Shown: piece after piece, positions 46,801-55,870 of the stretch
Numbering within the stretch: position 1 is the stretch's first letter
How the letters are laid out: every line of letters starts with the position of its first letter
The notes under the pieces: model-generated
What the model was told of the DNA's origin: nothing
The model's database searches: none
Seen by the model: only the letters and a program-made list of their open reading frames with translations
Made by a program: the position numbers and the translations under genes
Assembly (NCBI RefSeq): GCF_009728485.1
Contig: NZ_VVIQ01000005.1
Span: forward strand, 122,790 to 186,789
From: Prevotella vespertina
GTDB taxonomy: Bacteria; Bacteroidota; Bacteroidia; Bacteroidales; Bacteroidaceae
DNA: 64,000 nt
Reading direction: 5' to 3'

Positions 46801-46880
46801 GTGTTTAACACTAATAAGTAAGGGTGTTAAACACTCTTCATCGTAAGTGTTTAACACCCTTTGTCAATAGTGTTTAATCT
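46801..46880. repeat. 23-bp phased array I, unit GTGTTTAACAC, 4 copies
   Basis: Cores start at 46801, 46824, 46847 and 46870, exactly 23 bases apart. GTGTTTAACAC is an 11-base dyad (the second copy is its reverse complement, the last is GTGTTTAATCT). The 12 bases between cores are unrelated to each other. It lies 46 bases from array H, between convergent helicase and metH genes. Confidence 0.93.
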
Positions 46881-46953
46881 TTGCAAGTAACCTACTATCT
46901 AGTTCACCAGGGATAGTGGAATTAGAACAATATGCTCTCTTCACTTTATCCCT

Positions 46954-49698
46954 TTAATCAAAGAGGTTTAACTTGTTCTCTCTAGCTTTTTCTAAAGAAA
47001 GAATCTTCTGTTGTTGTTCTTTATAATTAGCACGCAATTTTTCATAGCTCTTATTTAATTCCTCGCAAAATGCTGGGCGTTCTGCCTCATTGAGCAAAGA
47101 CGCTGCTATTGAAGGATTCACAGAAGCATCCTTTACCCAAACTACAGGAGCATCGTATAAAGGTGCTATCTTTAATGCAACATGTAACTTTGAAGTAGTA
47201 GCCCCACCCACCATGACGGGGATATGTAGACCTGCTTCTTTAAAAGCGATGACATCATTGACCATCTCATGCAAACTTGGAGTTATTAGTCCAGAAAGCC
47301 CTATCAAATCAACACATTCTTCTTTTGCTTTCTTTATAATCTTGTCAGCTGGAACCATTACGCCCATGTCAATCACTTCATAATTGTTACAAGCCATAAC
47401 AACTCCAACTATGTTTTTGCCAATATCGTGAACATCACCCTTAACTGTTGCTAAAAGAACCTTACCAGCTGTAGCTTTCCCACCGACCTTCTCCTTCTCT
47501 ATATAAGGTTGAAGAATAGCTACTGCGTCCTTCATTGTTCGAGCAGTCTTAACTACTTGAGGTAGGAACATTTTACCTGCACCAAATAAATCTCCCACCT
47601 CATTCATGCCACGCATTAATGGACCTTCAATAATGCTGACAGCATTAGGATACTTCTCTAATGCTTCGTGGATATCATCATTCAGATAATTTGAAATACC
47701 CTTGCGAAGTGCATATACTAATCTGTCTTCTAAAGAACTATTACGCCATTCCTCTTGTTGGTTAGATTCCTTGCCATTTTGTTTAAGAATATCCTTTTGA
47801 GCTAGAATCCTGTTAGCAAGTTCTATTAGTTTCTCGTCTGCCCCTTCTTCTCTATCAAGTACAACATCTTCGATAATCTTTAGCTCATCTTGTGGAATGT
47901 CTGCATAGGTAATCTTTGTCGCAGGGTTTACAATTCCAAAGTCCATACCAACTTGAATGGCATGATATAAGAAGACGGCGTGCATAGCCTCGCGGATATA
48001 ATTATTACCACGGAAACTAAATGATAGGTTGCTTACTCCTCCGCTGATGTGAGCACCTGGTAAGTTCTTCTTTATCCATTCTGTTGCACGAATAAATTCA
48101 ACAGCATAATTATTATGCTCTTTCATTCCAGTACAGATAGCGAGGATATTTGGATCAAAGATGATATCCTTTGCCTGTATTCCTACTTGCTCTGTAAGAA
48201 TTTTATAAGCTCTACTCGCAATCTCTATGCGACGTTCAAAGCTAGTTGCCTGTCCTTCTTCATCGAAGCACATTACAACAACGGCAGCTCCATAACGCAA
48301 AACATCCTTCGCATGACGTATAAAGGTTTCTTCACCTTCTTTCAGAGAGATAGAATTTACGATAGATTTACCTTGTACACATTTTAATGCAGCAACAACA
48401 ACATCCCAATCAGAGGAGTCGATCATTAATGGGACACGAGCAATCTCTGGTTCTGATGAAATCATGTTGACGAAATGAACCATCTCGTCTTTCGCTTCCA
48501 ACAAACCATCATCCATATTAATATCGAGCACTAATGCACCATCATCAACCTGCTTGCGAGCTATTGTTAGAGCTTCCTCATAATTACGTTCTTTGATAAG
48601 TCGCAAGAACTTACGACTACCAGCAACATTACATCTTTCGCCGACATTGACAAAGGTTATCTCTGGAGTAAGTCGGAACTGCTCCAATCCTGATAGAATC
48701 ATCTCTTTGGAGACAGGAGTAGGAACATGGGGCAACTTGTCTTTAACAATCTGTGTGTAGCCAGCAATGAATTCATCTGTAGTTCCACAACACCCTCCAA
48801 TGATATTAACGAGTCCTTCGTCAACATAAGTTCGCATCTGTGGAACCATGATCTCAGTAGTCTCATCATATTCTCCCATTGAATTCGGTAAACCAGCATT
48901 GGGATAAATACTTATATAATAAGGTGCCTTAGATGCTAATTCCTTTATATAAGGGCGCATTTGTTCTGCTCCAAACGAACAATTTAAACCAACAGAGAAG
49001 ATAGGATAAGATGAGATAGAAGCAAGGAAAGCCTCAAGTGTTTGCCCACTTAATGTTCGACCAGATAAGTCTGTAATTGTAACTGAAAGCATAATAGGTA
49101 AATCAATGCCAACCTTTCTCATCTCTGATAACGAAGCATCAATGGCAACCTTAGCATTTAAGGTGTCAAAGATAGTTTCTATCAGAATAGCATCAATACC
49201 ACCTTTTATCATTGCCTCAACTTGTTCGCTGTAGGCATGGAAGAGAGTATCGTATGTAAGGTCACGCTTAGCGGGATCACTAACATCTGGCGACATTGAA
49301 CAAGTTTTATTCGTTGGACCTATACTTCCAGCGACAAAGCGAGGCTTATTGGTTGTCGAATATTCATCAGCGCATTTACGTGCAAGTTTAGCTCCTTGCA
49401 AGGCAATATCATAAGAGAAATCCTCCATGTGATAATCAGCTTGTGATATGCGTTGAGCAGAAAAAGTGTTAGTTGAAATGATATCTGCTCCAGCCTTTAA
49501 ATAACGGCGATGAATATCCTCTATAATATCAGGGCGTGTAAGGTTCAACATATCATTGTTACCCTGATAATTGAGCATTTGTAGAAGTTCAAGGTTACCA
49601 CGGAAATCCATCTCCGTTAGTTTGTATCCTTGAATCATGGTACCCATAGCACCATCTAATATCAATATTCTTTCCTTTATGCTATCCCTTATCGTCAT
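46954..49698 (-). CDS. metH: cobalamin-dependent methionine synthase lacking the reactivation domain
   Basis: A 914-residue enzyme that transfers the methyl of methyl-THF through cobalamin to homocysteine. Homocysteine domain 1-320 (LDGAMGTMIQG; zinc Cys in VGLNCSFG and IGGCCGTTDEF), pterin domain about 345-600 (FVNVGERCNVAGS, DINMDDGLL), cap about 640-740 and B12 domain about 745-890 with the cobalt His in VKGDVHDIGKNIVGV. It ends soon after the B12 domain, whereas full MetH has another ~330-residue AdoMet/flavodoxin reactivation domain. No B12 riboswitch is seen; it follows smpB by 12 bases. Confidence 0.94.
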   Translation of the reverse strand: MTIRDSIKERILILDGAMGTMIQGYKLTEMDFRGNLELLQMLNYQGNNDMLNLTRPDIIEDIHRRYLKAGADIISTNTFSAQRISQADYHMEDFSYDIALQGAKLARKCADEYSTTNKPRFVAGSIGPTNKTCSMSPDVSDPAKRDLTYDTLFHAYSEQVEAMIKGGIDAILIETIFDTLNAKVAIDASLSEMRKVGIDLPIMLSVTITDLSGRTLSGQTLEAFLASISSYPIFSVGLNCSFGAEQMRPYIKELASKAPYYISIYPNAGLPNSMGEYDETTEIMVPQMRTYVDEGLVNIIGGCCGTTDEFIAGYTQIVKDKLPHVPTPVSKEMILSGLEQFRLTPEITFVNVGERCNVAGSRKFLRLIKERNYEEALTIARKQVDDGALVLDINMDDGLLEAKDEMVHFVNMISSEPEIARVPLMIDSSDWDVVVAALKCVQGKSIVNSISLKEGEETFIRHAKDVLRYGAAVVVMCFDEEGQATSFERRIEIASRAYKILTEQVGIQAKDIIFDPNILAICTGMKEHNNYAVEFIRATEWIKKNLPGAHISGGVSNLSFSFRGNNYIREAMHAVFLYHAIQVGMDFGIVNPATKITYADIPQDELKIIEDVVLDREEGADEKLIELANRILAQKDILKQNGKESNQQEEWRNSSLEDRLVYALRKGISNYLNDDIHEALEKYPNAVSIIEGPLMRGMNEVGDLFGAGKMFLPQVVKTARTMKDAVAILQPYIEKEKVGGKATAGKVLLATVKGDVHDIGKNIVGVVMACNNYEVIDMGVMVPADKIIKKAKEECVDLIGLSGLITPSLHEMVNDVIAFKEAGLHIPVMVGGATTSKLHVALKIAPLYDAPVVWVKDASVNPSIAASLLNEAERPAFCEELNKSYEKLRANYKEQQQKILSLEKARENKLNLFD

Positions 49699-49710
49699 GA
49701 ATTGTTTTTA

Positions 49711-50190
49711 CTAATAATGTTTCTTTGCCCGATCCATCTCTCGTCGGTCTTCCTTTTCTTTCAATGTCTGTCGCTTATCGTATTCTTTCTTTCCCTTTGC
49801 CAAGGCAATATCAACCTTTGCACGTCCATTTTCATCAATGAATATCAGTGTTGGGATAATCGTGAAACCTGGTGTCTTTGACTCAGCCTCAAGATTACGT
49901 ATTTCTTTACGTGTTAGTAATAGTTTGCGAGGACGTTTAGCTTCATGGTTAGCATAAGATCCATAGAAATAAGGAGATATATTCATTCCCTGAACCCACA
50001 TCTCACCTTTATTTATATAACAAAAGGAATCTACTAACGATGCTTTCCCTGCACGAATAGATTTTATCTCCGTTCCTGTCAGAACAATACCTGCAGTGAA
50101 TGTGTCTACAAAGAAATATTCAAATGAAGCTTTCTTGTTTCTTATCTGAACTGGTGATTTCTTTCTTCTATCTTGTTGCTCTTTGTTCAT
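49711..50190 (-). CDS. smpB: SsrA-binding protein SmpB
   Basis: A 159-residue tmRNA partner for rescue of stalled ribosomes. Conserved: [61 protein letters not shown] and the basic tail [25 protein letters not shown]. Its start overlaps the stop of the DMP19-like gene by four bases, and metH follows by 12. The tmRNA gene itself is not in this window. Confidence 0.96.
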   Translation of the reverse strand: MNKEQQDRRKKSPVQIRNKKASFEYFFVDTFTAGIVLTGTEIKSIRAGKASLVDSFCYINKGEMWVQGMNISPYFYGSYANHEAKRPRKLLLTRKEIRNLEAESKTPGFTIIPTLIFIDENGRAKVDIALAKGKKEYDKRQTLKEKEDRREMDRAKKHY

Positions 50191-50693
50191 TGCTCTACCT
50201 TTACAAAATTATCTATATGGTCATCAATATAAGCCGCTATCATCTCACACCAGTGCTCCTCATTGACAATAAATTCATCATCAAACTCATCGAACTCTGG
50301 CATCTGCTCATACAAAGCCATAAAATCATCATCAGAGACAACTTTCTCTATCTCTTCGTGATATTTATCATAGAACTTCTTTGCATGCTTAATATGTGTA
50401 TAAAGCTCCCTAATTCCCCAATTACGCATAGCAACGGAAAATGGATTCTTAAAGATGAAGGCACCATAACCATTATATATTAATTGAATATATCCACCTT
50501 CCATTACTTCTCGATGAAGATAACTCCAACCTAACAACGTAATTTGGTCAGCATTCAATTGAGCCATATTATCTTGTGTCAATTGTCCGCCAATAGCTGT
50601 ATTAATGGCATCAATAAATATCTGGATAAAACTATCCATACCTTCTTCTACAGCTTTACGAATATCGTTATCTTTTACTCTTACATCTATCAT
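50187..50693 (-). CDS. DMP19-like acidic protein (DUF4375)
   Basis: A 168-residue, strongly acidic protein. The core [33 protein letters not shown] and [20 protein letters not shown] matches the DUF4375 domain found in DMP19, the Neisseria DNA-mimic protein. The C-terminus is rich in D and E ([18 protein letters not shown]). I infer a possible DNA-mimic or protein-binding role, not proven here. It is translationally coupled (4-base overlap) to smpB. A minus-strand -7 box TATCTTTG is at 50722-50729. Confidence 0.82.
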   Translation of the reverse strand: MIDVRVKDNDIRKAVEEGMDSFIQIFIDAINTAIGGQLTQDNMAQLNADQITLLGWSYLHREVMEGGYIQLIYNGYGAFIFKNPFSVAMRNWGIRELYTHIKHAKKFYDKYHEEIEKVVSDDDFMALYEQMPEFDEFDDEFIVNEEHWCEMIAAYIDDHIDNFVKVEQ

Positions 50694-50790
50694 ATCAAAG
50701 CATTTCTAATATTATTGTATGCAAAGATAATATATTTTTCTTGATTACCTTCTATCGTAGAATTTATATTCCACTGGGATATTTAAAAAA

Positions 50791-50823
50791 GAAAAGTCTG
50801 CCCAATTATCATGAGCAGACTTT
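50791..50823 (-). terminator. terminator of the rubredoxin gene
   Basis: AAGTCTGC pairs with GCAGACTT around a 13-base loop; on the minus strand it is followed by TTCTTTTTT. Confidence 0.8.
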
Positions 50824-50847
50824 ATGATTTTATACTTGTGTATATAA

Positions 50848-51012
50848 TTATTCCTCTACTGGAGAAAAATCATCTTTACCTACGCCACAAAGTGGACATA
50901 CCCAATCATCAGGAATATCCTCAAAAGCTGTTCCTGGTGCTATACCGCTATCTGGATCACCAACCTCAGGGTCATAGATATAACCGCAGGTCTCACATTC
51001 ATACTTTTTCAT
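50848..51012 (-). CDS. rubredoxin
   Basis: A 54-residue iron protein. The two CxxCG knuckles are complete: [13 protein letters not shown] near the start and [13 protein letters not shown] near residue 38, with the usual [19 protein letters not shown] between. It is a one-electron carrier, often for oxygen or peroxide reduction in anaerobes. A minus-strand -7 box TATCTTTG (51057-51064) lies 45 bases upstream and a terminator at 50791 downstream, so it is a single-gene unit. Confidence 0.96.
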   Translation of the reverse strand: MKKYECETCGYIYDPEVGDPDSGIAPGTAFEDIPDDWVCPLCGVGKDDFSPVEE

Positions 51013-51118
51013 AATGCTTATAATATTAAAAATCTTTATTTATAAATTATCGAGCACAAAGATATAAGTTTTTTGCAATAATTACAAGATTATATAGTTA
51101 AAATTGTATATCTGTGCG

Positions 51119-52360
51119 TTATTTCTTCCTATATTCTGGTCTTAATTCTACCTTAGGTACTTTCAAAGTATCACCTGCTTCCATAGAATTGCAACCATTA
51201 AGCACTTGGAAATAGCCAATCATATCCGCACCTAAAGTCTTACGACTAATACTTGCCATCGTTTGTCCTTTCCGTAATACAATCACACGATCTACACCAA
51301 TAATATTATAAGCACCATAACGAATGCGGGCATCATTATTCATTTCGGCATACGAATCGTCTCTTTTTTCTATTTTCTTTATTATAGTGGTATCTTTCTT
51401 ATTATCTTCCTGAATGACTTTGACACCATTGTCGACCTTTTTCTTTGGAGATTCCACTTGCTTTGTGGCAACTTCTTTAGCAGGTTTCGATAAATTAATA
51501 CCACCTGACTTTATCCATAGGAAAACTCCTAAGCAAATAATAACAATAACAGCGATAACGGCTACCAATTTCAAGATGCCATTCTCTTTGTTATCGACAT
51601 AACTTTCTATATCCGAATCCGAGTCTTGTGGTTCTTCTTTCGGAGCCTCTTTAATCTTTTTGACTTCTGTCTTTAGATGTTCAACTGAAGTTGCTTCTTG
51701 ACGGGGCTCATCATTCTCTAATCTTTCAACCTTTGAGTCTGGATTATTAGTTGGTTCTTCTACTATAGCTTCCTCTTTAGAATCTATTTTTTCCGTATCT
51801 GATGACCCTCCAACTTCTTCTTTCTTTTCATCCTTTGGATATAGCTCCTCTTCAATAACATTAGGAATCTCTTTGAGTTGTTCTTCGTTCTTTGTTATTG
51901 TTTCATCCTTTGGGGCAGACTCTTCTGGAGAAGATATTGTCTTTTCTGGTTCTTCTATTGTTTCTGATTTAACAGAATCTTCCACAATTTCCCTATCATT
52001 AGACTCAGTTGGAATCTTTTCCAGTTCTTTTGTATCTACGCCATCATTAATAACAACAGTTTCAAATTGTGAGAAAGGCTTATTTACCAATTCTTTCATT
52101 GCGGCATCGGGAGTGAAAGAAATCTTATCATGTCCTTCAATCAAGACACGTTCTCCTGTATTCACATTGACGCTCTCACGTGGTTTAACACGTTGGACCT
52201 TGAAGGTTCCTAGACCTTTAATCTTAACTTGATTACCCTTTTTGAGTTCTTCACTGATAATTGCAAAGAAACTATCAATGAATGCAGAGCTATCAGCAGC
52301 AGAGAGATTATATTGCTTAGCCAATGCACTAGCAATAATTTGTATTACAGTTCTAGCCAT
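51119..52360 (-). CDS. HU-domain protein with membrane segment and LysM-like C-terminus
   Basis: A 413-residue protein of unusual build. Residues 1-95 are an HU/IHF-type DNA-binding domain (FIDSFFAIISEELKKGNQVKIKGLGTFKVQRV). Residues 105-260 are an acidic, E/K/D-rich, probably unfolded linker. Residues 261-284 are one membrane segment (ILKLVAVIAVIVIICLGVFL). After a basic/acidic stretch, residues 351-405 look like a LysM domain (VIVLRKGQTMASISRKTLG, LNGCNSMEAGDTLKVP). With the HU part inside and LysM outside, it could tie DNA to the cell wall. It overlaps the HU gene by eight bases. Confidence 0.85.
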   Translation of the reverse strand: MARTVIQIIASALAKQYNLSAADSSAFIDSFFAIISEELKKGNQVKIKGLGTFKVQRVKPRESVNVNTGERVLIEGHDKISFTPDAAMKELVNKPFSQFETVVINDGVDTKELEKIPTESNDREIVEDSVKSETIEEPEKTISSPEESAPKDETITKNEEQLKEIPNVIEEELYPKDEKKEEVGGSSDTEKIDSKEEAIVEEPTNNPDSKVERLENDEPRQEATSVEHLKTEVKKIKEAPKEEPQDSDSDIESYVDNKENGILKLVAVIAVIVIICLGVFLWIKSGGINLSKPAKEVATKQVESPKKKVDNGVKVIQEDNKKDTTIIKKIEKRDDSYAEMNNDARIRYGAYNIIGVDRVIVLRKGQTMASISRKTLGADMIGYFQVLNGCNSMEAGDTLKVPKVELRPEYRKK

Positions 52361-52646
52361 TCTCGGTTCCTCCCTTTCTTACTTGACCTTTAATTGTTGC
52401 TGCAGGCTTGAAGTTTAGCACCAATTTAGGGGGTACTAACATTCGTAAGCCTGTTGAAGGATTTACCATTACACGCTCTAAACGTTTCTTTACTTCAAAC
52501 GTTCCAAAGCCAGAAACAGGTACTGCATCGCCTGTTTCAAATGATTTTGCCATCTGATCAATAACAGCTTTTACCATTTTCTGACTCTCGTCTTGTGTAT
52601 GCCCTGTCCTTGATGCTAGTTCTGCTATGAACTCTTTATTATTCAT
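52353..52646 (-). CDS. HU-family DNA-binding protein
   Basis: A 97-residue nucleoid protein. The core is complete: FIAELASRTGHTQDESQKMV helix pair, VPVSGFGTFEVKKR beta arm base and the arm NPSTGLRMLVPPKLVLNFKPA. The arm lacks the usual NPxTG..I/V PA order in full, as in variant HU proteins. Its last eight bases overlap the HU/TM/LysM gene, so the pair is made together; heterodimers are possible (inference). It follows rimO by 55 bases. Confidence 0.93.
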   Translation of the reverse strand: MNNKEFIAELASRTGHTQDESQKMVKAVIDQMAKSFETGDAVPVSGFGTFEVKKRLERVMVNPSTGLRMLVPPKLVLNFKPAATIKGQVRKGGTENG

Positions 52647-52701
52647 TCAATATATCTTTTTAGAATCCAAAGAAGAAAACTTAAAATTGGATTATAAATC
52701 T

Positions 52702-54009
52702 TTATTCAACAACTTCACCAAATAAATCAAATTCATCAGAATTTGTAACACGAACATTATAGAATTCCCCAATATTCAACTGCTTTTTAGATGCTGGAAT
52801 CAACACCTCTGGATCCACTTCTGGAGAACAATATTCCGTTCGTCCTATATAATATTCGCCTTCTTTACGATCAACTATCACTTTAAAGACTTTGCCAACC
52901 TTCTCCGCTTCTAGCTCTTCCGATATTCCTTGTTGAATCGCCATCAGTTCATCCAATCGTTGTTGTTTCACATCTTCAGGAACATCATCCTTATAATGTG
53001 TGGCACTATAAGTTCCTTCTTCCTCAGAATAAGCAAATGCTCCCATGCGTTCAAAGCGAGCTTCAGTAACAAACTCTTTTAATTCCTTGAAATCTTCTTC
53101 TGTCTCACCTGGGAAACCAACAAGTAATGTTGTACGTAAGTGAATACCAGGTACTCGGCGTCGAATCTCTTGGATAAGATTTATGGTTTCTTGCTTGGTT
53201 ACATGACGGTGCATGCGAGTAAGCATATTGTCTGAGATATGCTGGAATGCAATATCAAGATACTTACAAACATTATCTTTCTTTGCAATGACATCCAATA
53301 AATCAAGTGGGAACTGATTAGGATAAGCGTAATGAAGTCGGATCCATTGCACACCTTCTATATCTGCCATCCGTGATATAAGCTCTGTAATATGGTGCTT
53401 TCCATCAAGATCCACCCCATAATAAGTAAGTTCCTGCTCTATAATCTGGAACTCTTTTACCCCTTGTTTAACAAGTTCCTTCACCTCATTCAATATTTCA
53501 TCTATAGGACGAGAATGATGTTTGCCCGTTATTAAAGGTATTGCGCAATAAGCACAATGACGATCACAGCCCTCCGCTATCTTCACATAAGCATAATGGC
53601 GTGGAGTTGTTAGGTGGCGAGTACCATCACAAGAGGGGATACTTGCCTTTCCTAAATCCGTCAATAACTGCTTATAATTAAACTTACCATAGAATTTATC
53701 TACTTCAGGCAATTCTGCTTCCAATTCATCTTTGTAACGTTGTGAGAGGCATCCCATAACGTAAAGGCGATTGAGCTGACCATTCTTCTTGCGATTAATA
53801 AATTCTAGTATGGTATTTATACTCTCTTCTTTTGCAGATTCGATAAATCCACAAGTATTAATGACCGCAATTTCACCCTGCGGACGTTCTGCATCGTGTG
53901 TACAATGATAACCATTTTCTTCAAACTGCTTCATGATAATCTCAGAATCAACAAGATTCTTTGAGCAGCCCATGGTCACAATATCTATTTGATTTTTCTT
54001 CATTCGCAT
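52702..54009 (-). CDS. rimO: ribosomal protein S12 methylthiotransferase RimO
   Basis: About 435 residues; a radical SAM enzyme that thiomethylates Asp of ribosomal protein S12. The N-terminal UPF0004 domain has TMGCSKNLVDSE and NTCGFI (cluster Cys), the radical SAM CxxxCxxC is EGCDRHCAYCAIP near residue 150, and a C-terminal TRAM domain follows (VIVDRKEGEYYIGRTEY). Start ATG 54009 or 54003; the longer frame would enter ftsY. It begins 16 bases after the ftsY stop. Confidence 0.95.
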   Translation of the reverse strand: MRMKKNQIDIVTMGCSKNLVDSEIIMKQFEENGYHCTHDAERPQGEIAVINTCGFIESAKEESINTILEFINRKKNGQLNRLYVMGCLSQRYKDELEAELPEVDKFYGKFNYKQLLTDLGKASIPSCDGTRHLTTPRHYAYVKIAEGCDRHCAYCAIPLITGKHHSRPIDEILNEVKELVKQGVKEFQIIEQELTYYGVDLDGKHHITELISRMADIEGVQWIRLHYAYPNQFPLDLLDVIAKKDNVCKYLDIAFQHISDNMLTRMHRHVTKQETINLIQEIRRRVPGIHLRTTLLVGFPGETEEDFKELKEFVTEARFERMGAFAYSEEEGTYSATHYKDDVPEDVKQQRLDELMAIQQGISEELEAEKVGKVFKVIVDRKEGEYYIGRTEYCSPEVDPEVLIPASKKQLNIGEFYNVRVTNSDEFDLFGEVVE

Positions 54010-54025
54010 ATAGCAAAGCCTATTA

Positions 54026-54976
54026 CTATTTGAATAGACTATCAACAAATTGGGTCTTATCAAAGAGTTGCAAATCTTCCATTCCTTCGCCCAAACCGAT
54101 ATATTTTACAGGAACCTTTAACTGATCACTAATACCTATCACAACGCCTCCCTTAGCCGTTCCGTCCAATTTGGTAATTGCGAGGGATGTTATCTGTGTA
54201 ACAGCAGCGAATTGACGAGCCTGCTCAAAGGCATTTTGCCCCGTACTTCCATCAAGAACTAGCAAAACTTCATGAGGTGCTTCAGGGACAACCTTCTTCA
54301 TTACGTCCTTAATCTTCTTTAGCTCGTTCATCAAGCCTACTTTATTATGCAATCGCCCAGCTGTATCTATAATCACAACGTCGGCACCATTTGCCTTGGC
54401 GCTCTGCAAAGTATCAAAGGCAACACTTGCAGGATCGGCTCCCATCTGCTGTTTAATAACAGGAACTCCAACGCGGTCGCCCCATATTTGAATCTGTTCT
54501 ACAGCCGCCGCACGGAATGTATCAGCCGCACCGAGATAAACTTTCTTGCCAGCTTGTTTAAATTGATAAGCAAGTTTACCTATGGTTGTCGTTTTTCCGA
54601 CACCATTTACTCCAACAACAAGAATAACATATGGATGTGTATCCTCGGGTAAAGTCCATTCTACCGAATCTCCAGAATTATTTTCTGTCAGTAATTCCGT
54701 AATCTCTCCTTTCAGAATTTCATTCAATTCGCTAGTAGAAACGTATTTATCTCTTGCTACACGATCTTCGATTCGATGGATGATTTTAATCGTTGTGTCC
54801 ACACCAACATCTGAAGAAACTAGAATTTCCTCCAGATTATCTAGTACTTCATCATCCACTTTCGACTTTCCTGCAACGGCACGCGCTAGCTTCGAGAAAA
54901 CATTTTGCTTTGTCTTCTCAAGTCCTTTATCTAGTGTTTCTTTCTTCTTCTTGCTAAATAATCCAAATAATCCCAT
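54026..54976 (-). CDS. ftsY: signal recognition particle receptor FtsY
   Basis: A 316-residue SRP-GTPase that docks SRP-ribosome complexes at the membrane. N-terminal basic helix region (FSKKKKETLDKGLEKTKQ), then the NG domain: G1 GVNGVGKTTTIGKLA near residue 120, G2 DTFRAAAVEQ, G3 DTAGRL, G4 TKLDGTAKGG. The long acidic A domain is absent. The -7 box TATCTTTG is on the minus strand at 55001-55008. It leads the ftsY-rimO-HU-HU/LysM operon. Confidence 0.96.
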   Translation of the reverse strand: MGLFGLFSKKKKETLDKGLEKTKQNVFSKLARAVAGKSKVDDEVLDNLEEILVSSDVGVDTTIKIIHRIEDRVARDKYVSTSELNEILKGEITELLTENNSGDSVEWTLPEDTHPYVILVVGVNGVGKTTTIGKLAYQFKQAGKKVYLGAADTFRAAAVEQIQIWGDRVGVPVIKQQMGADPASVAFDTLQSAKANGADVVIIDTAGRLHNKVGLMNELKKIKDVMKKVVPEAPHEVLLVLDGSTGQNAFEQARQFAAVTQITSLAITKLDGTAKGGVVIGISDQLKVPVKYIGLGEGMEDLQLFDKTQFVDSLFK

Positions 54977-54982
54977 ACTCAA

Positions 54983-55301
54983 TTAGCTAATTTGATGTTG
55001 CAAAGATAATAAAAAAAAGGAGAACAAACAAATTAAATGGATTACTAACAGAGTGAGTAATCTCGATTAAATCGTGTATTGTAGTGTTGTGTTTGCCGAA
55101 ATGGTTAGTAGTTTCTAGCTCAAACGTAATGAGTTGTTCTGTAATAATATATTATCATTTTAGTTATCTCTATTTGCGTTATTTGGAAACGTGGCTTGAT
55201 TTCCTCTCAAATATGCAAATTATAGGATTGTTTTTCTATGCCATTATAAGTAAAAGATAATCAGGGAGTTATGGCTTTGATAGTTCTTTTTTATCAGAAA
55301 A
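54983..55301. other. intergenic stretch between divergent ftsY and map
   Basis: Contains the ftsY promoter and a hairpin GATTACT...AGTAATC at about 55040-55062. No coding frame is recognised. Confidence 0.45.
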
Positions 55302-55450
55302 TACTATTGTTTTAAGTAAATTTTACCATCATTTTACTCAAAAATAGCGATGATTTCGATGAAAAATAACTATCGTTTCGAAGAAAAAGTACTATCGTTT
55401 TACCCAAAAAGTACTATCGTTTTGTCAAAAAGATACCTTCGTTTTTTTTA
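55302..55450 (-). repeat. 22-bp phased array F, unit TACTATCGTTTT on + (same family as array E), 7 copies
   Basis: Units TACTATCGTTTT (with AAAAAG before) fall at 55302, 55324, 55346, 55368, 55390, 55412 and 55434, exactly 22 bases apart. The last three are near identical; the first three are decayed but in phase. It is the reverse complement of the 12352 array. This is the only array in the window that lies between two gene starts rather than at a gene end. Confidence 0.92.
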
Positions 55451-55818
55451 AATCTAATATCCGAGCTGAATTTTTCTGATTTTATTTGTTTTGTTTTTCT
55501 AGATTCGTTGCGTCAATAAACAGTATTTTGTAAACTTATATGATTGTTTGATACAAATTGATAGTAGCCATTGATATGCTATTTTCTTAGCACTTATGGA
55601 CTTGTAAGTCGAATAAATTTTACTAATTGGCTATAAGAATCGTGGTAAAACAATAGTTTTTTTATACACCTTATATATTATAAGAGCGTAAGCAATAAGC
55701 CTTTGTAAGCTCATTCGGAAAGGAAGAAATCGCCTGTGGTTAGTAAGTTAATAGAACAATCGTCTATACATTCTCATGGTTTAATCGATTCCTATCATCT
55801 AAAAAGGAACTGATTTAT
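55451..55818. other. AT-rich intergenic stretch before map
   Basis: No ORF or repeat of the arrays is seen. Small inverted pairs such as CTTATGGACTTGTAAG are present but not convincing. Confidence 0.4.
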
Positions 55819-55849
55819 TTTGTTTTATCTTTGAATTATAGTACTTTTG
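55819..55849 (+). promoter_or_regulatory. promoter of map
   Basis: TTTG at 55819-55822, 19 bases, TACTTTTG at 55842-55849; ATG follows at 55871. Confidence 0.78.
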
Positions 55850-55870
55850 CACCAAATTAATTAGACGGAT

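Noticed and set aside
50811..51014. Plus-strand 67-aa ORF opposite rubredoxin
   Set aside because: It is the shadow of the rubredoxin gene, whose CxxC motifs are complete on the minus strand.
55040..55062. Hairpin upstream of ftsY as a terminator or attenuator
   Set aside because: A seven-base stem with no T run and no clear place in a transcript; probably chance in AT-rich DNA.
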